Below are positions 1 to 6,803 of a stretch of DNA of 35,356 bases, piece after piece. Under the pieces are notes generated by a model that made no database searches, was not told the DNA's origin, and saw only the letters and a list, made by a program, of their open reading frames with translations. Position 1 is the stretch's first letter, and every line of letters starts with the position of its first letter. Source of the DNA: Akkermansiaceae bacterium (GTDB taxonomy: Bacteria; Verrucomicrobiota; Verrucomicrobiia; Verrucomicrobiales; Akkermansiaceae); contig JAKMGP010000003.1 of assembly GCA_022424905.1 (NCBI GenBank), forward strand, positions 1 to 35,356. The letters are read 5' to 3'. The position numbers and the translations under genes were made by a program.

Positions 1-372
1 CCGGACCTTGTGACCATGCAGCGCTTCGTTGAGTTGCCCCCTTAAATAATCAATCCCAGGTGCCCGATCATTACTCACAAAAGAAAGCTCACGAGCGGTG
101 CTGAACGAAGGTGTCACTGTCTCCGATTTTTCGAGGTGGTTGACGATGAAATCGACGATTTGCGGAATTTCGCCATCTACAACCAAGGTCCTAACCCCAC
201 CCCGGGTCACCACTGGGAATGACGACTCGGCCACAATAATCCAGTTTTGAATTCCTAGAGCATCGACCTCTTTCTCCACCATTCCCGCCCAGAGTGGAGG
301 GGTTTGGTCAGGACTGGATCCACATCCTCCTAGCAAGAGCATAAGTGGGGAAAACCAAGCAATTAATTTCAT
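1..372 (-). CDS. Putative lipoprotein, possible RbsD/FucU-like domain (partial, C-terminus off window)
   Basis: Reading from an ATG at 372 towards the left edge, the frame stays open for 124 codons, so the C-terminus is missing. The N-terminus is a lipoprotein signal: MKLIAWF, a hydrophobic stretch, then a lipobox LLGGC with Cys at about residue 17, which predicts lipid anchoring. The mature part contains GIQNWIIVAESSFP followed by a segment predicting alternating strands and helices. This resembles the N-terminal part of RbsD/FucU sugar mutarotases (typically GHxDxIVIADxxFP), but the His normally found there is not present (GIQN). The start lies 30 bases after the stop of the PhoH gene on the same strand, so co-transcription is possible. 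The family assignment is by eye and uncertain; the lipoprotein call is firmer. Confidence 0.6.
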   Translation of the reverse strand, partial: MKLIAWFSPLMLLLGGCGSSPDQTPPLWAGMVEKEVDALGIQNWIIVAESSFPVVTRGGVRTLVVDGEIPQIVDFIVNHLEKSETVTPSFSTARELSFVSNDRAPGIDYLRGQLNEALHGHKVR

Positions 373-402
373 CGCTACATACCGTTTAACACAAAAATCC
401 CT

Positions 403-1917
403 TCACATCAAACGCGCACCTGCCTCCGCCAAATCGCTGCGCTCACCCCTGTTTAGAGACACATGCGCAGCAAAGCTCTGTCCCCGCATTCTCTGGCGGG
501 TAAACACCAAACCATTGCTACGGCTATCGACATAGGGGTGATCAATTTGAGCCGGATCACCAACCAAGACCAACTTTGACCCTTTCGACATGCGAGTCAC
601 CACTGTTTTAGCTTCCTTTGGTGTTAATTGTTGGGCTTCATCTAAAATGAAAAAACGATTAGGGATCGAGCGGCCTCGAATATAAGCTAGAGCTTCCACT
701 TCGATTATTCCTTGATTCATAAGATCATCGTAAGGCTTTTGCTGGGCACCTTCTGATTCAGATTTGTTCCGTTTGCGTTTTGGGCGCTTTGGATTCTGTG
801 GGCTCATCAGAAGCTCCAGCGCATCGTAAATTGGCTGCAACCAAGGCCGCATCTTTTCCTCGAGGGATCCTGGAAGATACCCCATATGATCTCCCATGGA
901 GACGACCGGGCGACTCACGGTGAGCCCATTAAATTCCCGTGCGAAAACACCATGTAAGCCTGCAGCCATCGCTACCAGAGTTTTACCAGTTCCAGCCTGA
1001 CCAAAGCACGTCACCAACGAGATTTCAGGATTAAGCAACGCGTCAATGAAACACTTCTGCCCTAAATTAAGGGGCTTCAAATGATTTCCATCTGGAATGC
1101 GTAGAACCTCGGGAACAACCAATCGGACCAACTTCTCATCAGACGCAAGACGGGCTGGAATCGTTTGCTTCTCCCCTGCCTCAAGGAGGACGTATTGATT
1201 TACATGTAGACCAGAGGTTCTCTCGACCCCCAATTCGATTTCCCCGGAACTCGCAAAGCGTTGCAACTCGTTCTGGTCCAAAGTCAACCTTACCATTTCT
1301 CGGTTGGCTGAATCCTGCGGAGCAACCTTATCGTTCAGGTAATCCTCACAGGTGATCCCAACCGCGCGGGCCTTCAATTGCATATTCAGGTCCTTTGTCA
1401 CCAACACCACCGGCGGATCGACATGCTCAGCAAGCAACAATGTGCAAGCGAGAATACGGTGATCCACCCGCTCACGATCCGGAAAGATCCGATGAAACCT
1501 TCGCAATTCTTTGCTACTCTTTTCACACAGACTCGGATCATAAATCACCAAACGAATCGTCCCTCCCCCATCAGTCGGCACCCCTTTGGTCACTTGCGCC
1601 TGCGGCCCGAAAATCTCTGTCAACTTTCGGTGAACCCTTCGCGCATTAGCCCCACGTTCTGTCTGCTCGGTTTTGAAGCGATCTAACTCCGAGAGGACAT
1701 CGGCCGGAATACACAGGTGATTATCTTGAAAACGATTCAAGCATCCGGGTTCATGTAAGAGCACATTGGTGTCGAGAACGTAATGCTTTCCGGAACTCTC
1801 CGGAGATTTGAGTCCAAAATTTTCTAGCTGGTCTGCGGTAAACAGGGCATCGGTTTTCTGCGGCATGGGAGAGACCATATTTTGGGCTGCTTGAGCGTCT
1901 GAGGTAGCTTCTACCAT
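403..1917 (-). CDS. PIN domain - PhoH family ATPase
   Basis: 504 residues. An N-terminal PIN-like nuclease domain (about 44-195) begins with YVLDTNVLLH, giving an acidic metal-binding Asp at residue 49. It is followed by a PhoH-type P-loop ATPase (about 283-500) with Walker A GQAGTGKT at 306-313 and Walker B FFILDEAQ at 422-429, then the VGDPAQID motif. A basic linker near 375-386 (PKRPKRKRNK) sits inside the ATPase part. The order matches the PhoH2/YlaK group, cytoplasmic proteins linked to RNA cleavage or unwinding; the exact substrate is unknown. The start is ATG. A TATAAT hexamer reads on the minus strand at 1957-1952, about 35 bases before the start, without a clear -35. The lipoprotein gene follows after 30 bases. 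Confidence 0.93.
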   Translation of the reverse strand: MVEATSDAQAAQNMVSPMPQKTDALFTADQLENFGLKSPESSGKHYVLDTNVLLHEPGCLNRFQDNHLCIPADVLSELDRFKTEQTERGANARRVHRKLTEIFGPQAQVTKGVPTDGGGTIRLVIYDPSLCEKSSKELRRFHRIFPDRERVDHRILACTLLLAEHVDPPVVLVTKDLNMQLKARAVGITCEDYLNDKVAPQDSANREMVRLTLDQNELQRFASSGEIELGVERTSGLHVNQYVLLEAGEKQTIPARLASDEKLVRLVVPEVLRIPDGNHLKPLNLGQKCFIDALLNPEISLVTCFGQAGTGKTLVAMAAGLHGVFAREFNGLTVSRPVVSMGDHMGYLPGSLEEKMRPWLQPIYDALELLMSPQNPKRPKRKRNKSESEGAQQKPYDDLMNQGIIEVEALAYIRGRSIPNRFFILDEAQQLTPKEAKTVVTRMSKGSKLVLVGDPAQIDHPYVDSRSNGLVFTRQRMRGQSFAAHVSLNRGERSDLAEAGARLM

Positions 1918-2055
1918 TTGTTAAAGAGCGGATATTTCGTCGTAGGCCAGGATTATAAAAACGCGTTCAAGCCAGTCTTTTCCTGAAGGGGGAAATGCGG
2001 TAGCGTCGCTTGATCAAGATAGAAAATTTTGTCTGCAACTTCCCTCAATGCAACG

Positions 2056-3066
2056 CTAATCCTTGTTAAAATCAGTCAATGCAAGGCGGTCGATTTTTCC
2101 TAATACTGATCGCGGCAGCAAATCGATTGCAATCGCCTCCGCAAGCCTCTCCGGGCCAGGCAAGCTGGCATTCCATCGCGCCAGATCCACTTCAATCCCT
2201 TCATAAAAAAGAAACAAACTTACCCCACGCCTTTCGTTAGGACGGGCCACTAAGGCTACTTCACGCTCCAGCTTTCCTCGCCAAAATTCTTCCAACTCTT
2301 CTAAATTCACAAGCTTACCCAAGATTTTAACCAATCGATCCGCCCTTCCCAAAACCCTCAAACCTGTCCCAACTAATTCACATCGATCACTGGTAACATA
2401 CCACCCATCAATCTTTGGATCTTCGGCGACAAACCCGTCACCTTTCCGGAGAATGATCGCACTCAGTAACCCATCACCTTTAAGCGCAAGTCTCCCCTCC
2501 ACAATCTTTGCTTCCCAACCCTGTAGTAAAGGCAGACCATCACCAGTTGCAACTTGCGATGACGTCTCGGTCATTCCATAACTTGGAACAACTGGCCATC
2601 CCAAATCCCTCGCTTTCCTAGTGAGCTCCGCATCCAATGGTCCCCCGCCCACTACAAGGGTCCTCATGAAGGTGGGGCATTCCAAGCGGGCTGAGACCAA
2701 ATCATACACCTGAGTAGGAACCAAAGAAGTAATCGTAACTCGATTCACATCACACCAATCAGCAAAGCCACCTGCATTCCATCGGGCCTCTAATTTCACT
2801 AGGCTCGCACCAGAAATCTGAGCTCTCAATATCATACCGTAACCGCCGACGTGAATCACTGGTAACGCCAGCCCAAGAACATCTTTTGAGACGATACCAA
2901 GCGCCCCTATGACGGATCGGGCTGACCACTCCAAAGCCTCGTCAGAAAGAGCCACCCATTTCTCTCTACCACTTGAACCAGAAGTTCGGAAAAAACGATG
3001 TCGCCTAAAGCCACCGTTTTTTTTAGCCCATCTTTCCACCTCGTTCACGAAGGGAGCTTCGTCCAT
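2056..3066 (-). CDS. menE: o-Succinylbenzoate-CoA ligase, compact form
   Basis: 336-residue AMP-forming acyl-CoA synthetase. In order: P-loop-like TSGSSGREK at 28-36, YGMTETSS, DGWYVTSDR (aryl-adenylate Asp region), the hinge GRADRLVKILGK, and C-terminal PRSVLGKIDR carrying the expected adenylation Lys. The usual N-terminal subdomain before the P-loop is nearly absent, since it starts only about 27 residues upstream of the motif. Bacterial MenE proteins are often 450 or more residues, although short forms are known in Bacteroidetes. MenE activates o-succinylbenzoate with CoA in menaquinone synthesis. The ATG lies inside the end of menC (22-base overlap), which supports translational coupling and the assignment. 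Without that neighbour it would be just an AMP-binding enzyme. Confidence 0.88.
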   Translation of the reverse strand: MDEAPFVNEVERWAKKNGGFRRHRFFRTSGSSGREKWVALSDEALEWSARSVIGALGIVSKDVLGLALPVIHVGGYGMILRAQISGASLVKLEARWNAGGFADWCDVNRVTITSLVPTQVYDLVSARLECPTFMRTLVVGGGPLDAELTRKARDLGWPVVPSYGMTETSSQVATGDGLPLLQGWEAKIVEGRLALKGDGLLSAIILRKGDGFVAEDPKIDGWYVTSDRCELVGTGLRVLGRADRLVKILGKLVNLEELEEFWRGKLEREVALVARPNERRGVSLFLFYEGIEVDLARWNASLPGPERLAEAIAIDLLPRSVLGKIDRLALTDFNKD

Positions 3067-3965
3067 GGAAGGGCTTCAAGCAAGTCGTCAAAACCCAAGC
3101 CAGTTCCCTTAGGTATGTTGAATTCTGGAGAGAGATTCCCCAACGCCTCGATGAATTCATTCGCTTCAAACAAGCCATGAGTCTGAAGACCACAAATTTC
3201 TTTTACCCCGGCTCGGGCCGCCTCCCACGCCGCAAAAGTCTGTCCAAGCGGGTGATCCATGTAACTCGTCACAATCACACGCGGCCCAGATTTCATTTCC
3301 TGCACAGCCGGCTTTATTACTTGAACCTCCACGTCACTCGAGCCCTTTTCAAGGTTTCGGTCTAGGGCCATTATTAGCCCTGATTCCTTTGCCAACCGTT
3401 CCCAACTTCCAGAAAAACAGGGCACGGGGTCCTCTAAAAAATCGATCGCCGCTTTCTCCTCCTCCGACCAGTATGAAAGTTCTTCAAGGAGCTCCCCGAC
3501 CTCTCCGTTCTCATTAAAATCAATCCGCCATTTGAGCTCGGGATACATCGGCATCATCAATCTAATACGGCGTAAATCCACCCCTCCTCCTTTTCCCCCC
3601 TTAACCTTCACACAAGTAAAGCCTCTCTTCACAGCCTCACTCAAAACCACCTCGTCCAATAAAGGTAAGGTCGCATGGCTGGAGGGAACCTGAAGACCTT
3701 CAAATAACGAGCGATTCTCTCCGCGTGCCCTTCCATCTACCCGGAGACAATCCAAGGTCCGACGCACGAGTGCGCTTTCCTGATCATGTGCTAAATCAAC
3801 AAGACAATCCTTCAAAGTTGGGTCGCCCAACTCGGGCCAAGGATGCAGACACCCAAACCCCGCCTCATTTCGAACTAACGCCCCGGAGTAAGCTCTGCGA
3901 ATAGTTTTTGAGTTCAGCGCACCGCGTGTGCGTAACTCATAGTTCCAGATCCAAAAATCGCCCAC
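3045..3965 (-). CDS. menC: o-Succinylbenzoate synthase
   Basis: 306-residue enolase-superfamily enzyme that dehydrates SHCHC to o-succinylbenzoate in menaquinone synthesis. Visible active-site pattern: KVK at 120-122, metal ligands in RIDFNENG (Asp149), FLEDPV (Glu178) and ALDRNL (Asp202), and the second catalytic Lys in IKPA (Lys218). This is the MenC/muconate-lactonizing layout. The start is GTG at 3965, directly abutting the TAA of the upstream lipoprotein gene with no spacer, so translation is probably coupled. The 3' end overlaps menE by 22 bases. The menC-menE order and overlap make the pathway assignment strong; menD, menB and menA are not in the window. Confidence 0.92.
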   Translation of the reverse strand: MGDFWIWNYELRTRGALNSKTIRRAYSGALVRNEAGFGCLHPWPELGDPTLKDCLVDLAHDQESALVRRTLDCLRVDGRARGENRSLFEGLQVPSSHATLPLLDEVVLSEAVKRGFTCVKVKGGKGGGVDLRRIRLMMPMYPELKWRIDFNENGEVGELLEELSYWSEEEKAAIDFLEDPVPCFSGSWERLAKESGLIMALDRNLEKGSSDVEVQVIKPAVQEMKSGPRVIVTSYMDHPLGQTFAAWEAARAGVKEICGLQTHGLFEANEFIEALGNLSPEFNIPKGTGLGFDDLLEALPWTKLPS

Positions 3966-4406
3966 TTAATCCCAGAGGTAAGACTTCTTAACAAAAATTT
4001 CGGAATCTCCCTCGAAGAGAGTCACTCGCCAAGCCTGAACGTGACCATGCTTCAAATACTCCAACCCCGAGACTACCATCTCAAGATCTCCCTTAGCTGA
4101 ACCGGGAACCTCAAAACTTCGCTGATTCACTTTTGCACCAGTTCTAGCCTGTCGGTATTCAAAGATCAGCTTGATAGGCTCTAGTCCCGTTAGTCCGTGC
4201 CAACGGATGTTATAATAATTCCCTTTTCGCAAAGTCCGGTCGCGCGTTGTCACCGCGCCGTAAAGTCGCCTATTCATCTCCGCACGAATAAAGGGATGAC
4301 CGGTCGAAACATCGGTATCCTGAAGATGGAATTGGCGCACCCTGAGGATATCAGGTGCCCCGCAAGAAACCAAAAACACGGCAAAACCCGCCAAAATAAC
4401 CTTCAC
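3966..4406 (-). CDS. Conserved-looking lipoprotein of unknown function, upstream of menC
   Basis: 146 residues with a clear lipoprotein signal: MKVILAGFAVFLVSC, lipobox LVSC with Cys15. The mature part is soluble and strand-rich, with no motif I recognise. The start is GTG at 4406; a GAGGA ribosome-binding site ends 7 bases upstream, which supports this start. The stop TAA is followed at once by the GTG of menC, so it seems to be the first gene of a lipoprotein-menC-menE unit. A role in menaquinone metabolism is only guilt by association. It is divergent from the Fur gene across 61 bases. Confidence 0.8.
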   Translation of the reverse strand: MKVILAGFAVFLVSCGAPDILRVRQFHLQDTDVSTGHPFIRAEMNRRLYGAVTTRDRTLRKGNYYNIRWHGLTGLEPIKLIFEYRQARTGAKVNQRSFEVPGSAKGDLEMVVSGLEYLKHGHVQAWRVTLFEGDSEIFVKKSYLWD

Positions 4407-4429
4407 GACCTAATCCTCGATATTCGGAG

Positions 4430-4458
4430 TTCATTATTCAATCTAAATTCCCTAGTAT
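4430..4458 (+). promoter_or_regulatory. Possible sigma-70-type promoter of the Fur gene
   Basis: TTCATT (4430-4435) and TAGTAT (4453-4458) are separated by 17 bases, and the ATG of the Fur gene is at 4468, so the transcript would be almost leaderless. Each hexamer matches the consensus only partly (3/6 and 4/6). No convincing Fur box was seen in the 61-base divergent region. Confidence 0.25.
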
Positions 4459-4467
4459 CAAAGCAAT

Positions 4468-4968
4468 ATGGACGAGGGCATTCGCGAAAGACTGGACGAT
4501 TTCATCGTAAAAAAAGGTTTAAGACAGACTTCCCAAAGAGATGAGATTCTCGAAATTATCTTCGCTTCCGACGAACACTTCACCCCGGATGAACTTTTTG
4601 ACCGGCTTCGCAATGCCGGCTCCAGAGCCTCCCGCGCCACCGTCTACCGCACACTGGGACTTCTCGTGGAAGCTGACCTCATTCACGAAATCGAACTTGG
4701 TGATGGCCAAACTACCTACGATCCGAATTTTGTCGACCACCCCAATCACAACCACCTTATCTGTGTTGATTGCGGCAAAGTTGTAGAATTCGAGGATACC
4801 CACCTTGATCTCCAAAACGATTGCCTGACCCGACGATTGGGTTTCCGGCCTGTTCGCCAAAGCCTCCGGATCGAAGCTGCCTGCGAACGCCTGCGCAACG
4901 AGGGGAACTGCCCAGATCTCATCCAGGCTCGCGTCAAAGGAAAGCGCCTCCCAAACCGCAAGAAATGA
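4468..4968 (+). CDS. Fur family metal-dependent transcriptional regulator
   Basis: 166 residues. An N-terminal winged helix (about 10-85) includes TSQRDEILEIIF and the recognition helix SRATVYRTLGLL. The dimerization and metal domain contains the HNHLICVDCGKVVEFED hallmark, giving the first Cys pair (CVDC). The second Cys pair seems to be present with a longer gap: C-x8-C in AACERLRNEGNC, where E. coli Fur has C-x4-C, and the preceding conserved His is Gln (RQSLRIE). The structural zinc site may therefore be altered. Family members include Fur, Zur and PerR; the sequence alone does not say which metal is sensed. The stop TGA overlaps the next ATG (ATGA), so a secreted metalloprotease is coupled to it. 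Confidence 0.93.
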   Translation: MDEGIRERLDDFIVKKGLRQTSQRDEILEIIFASDEHFTPDELFDRLRNAGSRASRATVYRTLGLLVEADLIHEIELGDGQTTYDPNFVDHPNHNHLICVDCGKVVEFEDTHLDLQNDCLTRRLGFRPVRQSLRIEAACERLRNEGNCPDLIQARVKGKRLPNRKK

Positions 4969-5723
4969 AGCTTATCTTCTGCCTTTTTTTAGGCCTCAGC
5001 CTCGCTTCCTATAGTCAACTTCGAATCGAATCGAAGGGGTTTGACATGAATGAAAGCGATCTTCGTAGCATTTTTAGATCTACTCTCACTGCACTTCCCA
5101 AATCTGAAGATTTTAAGGACCCATCACTCTTTGTATCCAAACACCAGCGAGGGCCCATCACTCTATTTCAGCGGACTCCACGCGGAGAAGTTGCAATTCA
5201 GCTAAACTCCGGAAACTACTATTACTCGCAGTGTATCTATCAATTTGCTCATGAACTCGCTCACGTCCGGGCTGATTTCCAACCGATTGACCACGAAAAC
5301 AAGTGGCTTGAAGAAACTCTTTGCGAAACTGCATCGCTCTTTGTTCTTCGCAAGCTCAGCAAAGAATGGGAGAGAAGCGCACCCAATGATGCATTAAAAA
5401 ATTACCGGCAACATCTCGCCAGTTACTCCGCGACAGTGATGAAATCACGCGAAATCCTCACAACAAAAACTTCCCCGAGGTTCTATCAAAAACACAAGGA
5501 GACTCTTAGAAAATCGGCAACCGAGCGAGAAATTAACGGAGCCTTCGCTAACCTCCTTCTACCTCTCTTTGAAAAAGAACCAATACATTGGAAGATTCTT
5601 CCTAAATTCCCCCGGATCAAAGGATCCACTCTTGCCGAGCATTTTGCAGCCTGGCGTAAAGCCACTTCAGAAAATCACCATGGTTTTCTAAATCGTCTCG
5701 AAACTCTCTTTCTGAAAAAATAG
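4965..5723 (+). CDS. Secreted HExxH zinc metallopeptidase-like protein
   Basis: 252 residues. The start is taken as the ATG at 4965, overlapping the Fur stop as ATGA, because it begins directly with a signal peptide (MKLIFCLFLGLSLASYS, cleavage near residue 17); a longer upstream reading lies inside fur and has no signal. QFAHELAHVRAD gives a zinc motif HELAH (His96, Glu97, His100), followed by WLEETLCETAS, where Glu116, Glu117 or Glu121 could be the third ligand as in gluzincins. No known family is recognised beyond this. The coupling to Fur suggests metal-linked expression, which is an inference. It ends 56 bases before the next plus-strand gene. Confidence 0.8.
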   Translation: MKLIFCLFLGLSLASYSQLRIESKGFDMNESDLRSIFRSTLTALPKSEDFKDPSLFVSKHQRGPITLFQRTPRGEVAIQLNSGNYYYSQCIYQFAHELAHVRADFQPIDHENKWLEETLCETASLFVLRKLSKEWERSAPNDALKNYRQHLASYSATVMKSREILTTKTSPRFYQKHKETLRKSATEREINGAFANLLLPLFEKEPIHWKILPKFPRIKGSTLAEHFAAWRKATSENHHGFLNRLETLFLKK

Positions 5724-5779
5724 AGACTGCTCAACCTTTTCCAGTTTTAATTCTTTGTGACATCTGGAAACCTCTCGCC

Positions 5780-6793
5780 ATGACTATCGGCCCCATTGAA
5801 AACATCTCTGGTATTCCACTCGGAATCCTCGGAACCCATCTTGGCTTTCTAGAGGCCTTGGTCCCCGACGATAACGGAATGCTCCCCCGCAATACTGATG
5901 GTGAATTTGTAATCGCTGCCGGGGCCCGTGAACTCATCGAACTATCCCCAGTTAAAATTGATCTCATACAAATTTCATCTTTCGGCACAACCAACCCCGA
6001 TGAAAAAGACGCACTGATCGCAGCGGTTCGTGACCTCGGCCTAGAGCCTCAACTCGTCATGATGGTCGGAGGAGTAAATCCAATGAATCCCGAAGATGAG
6101 GACGAAGCTCTCGCACAACTTATGGTCAATCTGGGGGCAGCCCTTCGTAACAATATCGCGCAGGTCAATTCAACCTCAGTGGAAACCTGGATGGAAGGCA
6201 CCCCCCCTTCTAGTGAAGAAGAATTCGAAGCTAGAGTCGCCCAGAACATCAAACTCCACCTCCGCGCTTACGAGGAAGCTGGACTTGCCGATTCTTGCAT
6301 CGAAAATTGGAACATCGAATTCCTCCGCCCCGGTGAATTCCAAAACTTCACCTCCCTTGCGAAGCTCCGGCCTATTTTGACCGGCCTCAATGAAAAAATT
6401 GGCAGACCGTTTTTTAAGGCTCTTATTGACGCAGCCCACTGTGGTGACTCCGGCCTGAGTATTCCCGAAAATGAGCTCATAGTGGCCTCAATGGGTGAAG
6501 CCGATGAGATCGGACCTTTTCACTGTTCGGTTCCAACGACCCGTGGATGTCTTTCTTCAGATGATGGATGGGTCGGCGCCCTACTCACCGCGAACGCCAC
6601 GACCGGAAAACTACCCAGTGCCTTTGTGGAACTTTTCCGCCACGACGACCCCGTCTTAGAGCCACTGCGCAACCTTGACCCAGGCCACGGAATCGACACC
6701 ACTCTCGGACGCAGTTATAACGAAGTGATGGTCGATGGGCTTATTGATACCGTCCGCCGACTCAACAATCTCAAGAACCGGGGAATTCTTTAG
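5780..6793 (+). CDS. TIM-barrel sugar isomerase/epimerase-like protein
   Basis: 337 residues, no signal peptide, so probably cytoplasmic. Strand-end segments typical of the xylose isomerase-like (AP endonuclease 2) fold are visible: IDLIQISSFG, LGLEPQLVMMVGG, IAQVNSTSVE, IENWNIEFL and ALIDAAHCGDSG, the last two carrying Glu, Asp and His in positions where this fold binds a metal. The substrate is unknown. The ATG at 5780 is preceded by GGAAA at 5766-5770. It ends 10 bases from the convergent sulfatase gene. Other barrel enzymes remain possible. Confidence 0.72.
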   Translation: MTIGPIENISGIPLGILGTHLGFLEALVPDDNGMLPRNTDGEFVIAAGARELIELSPVKIDLIQISSFGTTNPDEKDALIAAVRDLGLEPQLVMMVGGVNPMNPEDEDEALAQLMVNLGAALRNNIAQVNSTSVETWMEGTPPSSEEEFEARVAQNIKLHLRAYEEAGLADSCIENWNIEFLRPGEFQNFTSLAKLRPILTGLNEKIGRPFFKALIDAAHCGDSGLSIPENELIVASMGEADEIGPFHCSVPTTRGCLSSDDGWVGALLTANATTGKLPSAFVELFRHDDPVLEPLRNLDPGHGIDTTLGRSYNEVMVDGLIDTVRRLNNLKNRGIL

Positions 6794-6803
6794 AGGAAAC
6801 CTT

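Noticed and set aside
1378-1686. Plus-strand readings inside the PhoH gene
   Set aside because: Shadow frames of a complete PIN-PhoH protein; no motif or start signal.
2032-2052. Direct repeat TGCAAC with 9-base spacing after menE
   Set aside because: Only two six-base copies, not an inverted repeat, so neither terminator nor array.
5740-5770. TTCCAG...CTGGAA inverted repeat before the TIM-barrel gene
   Set aside because: Loop of about 19 bases and no T-run; too weak for a terminator, and no operator family recognised.
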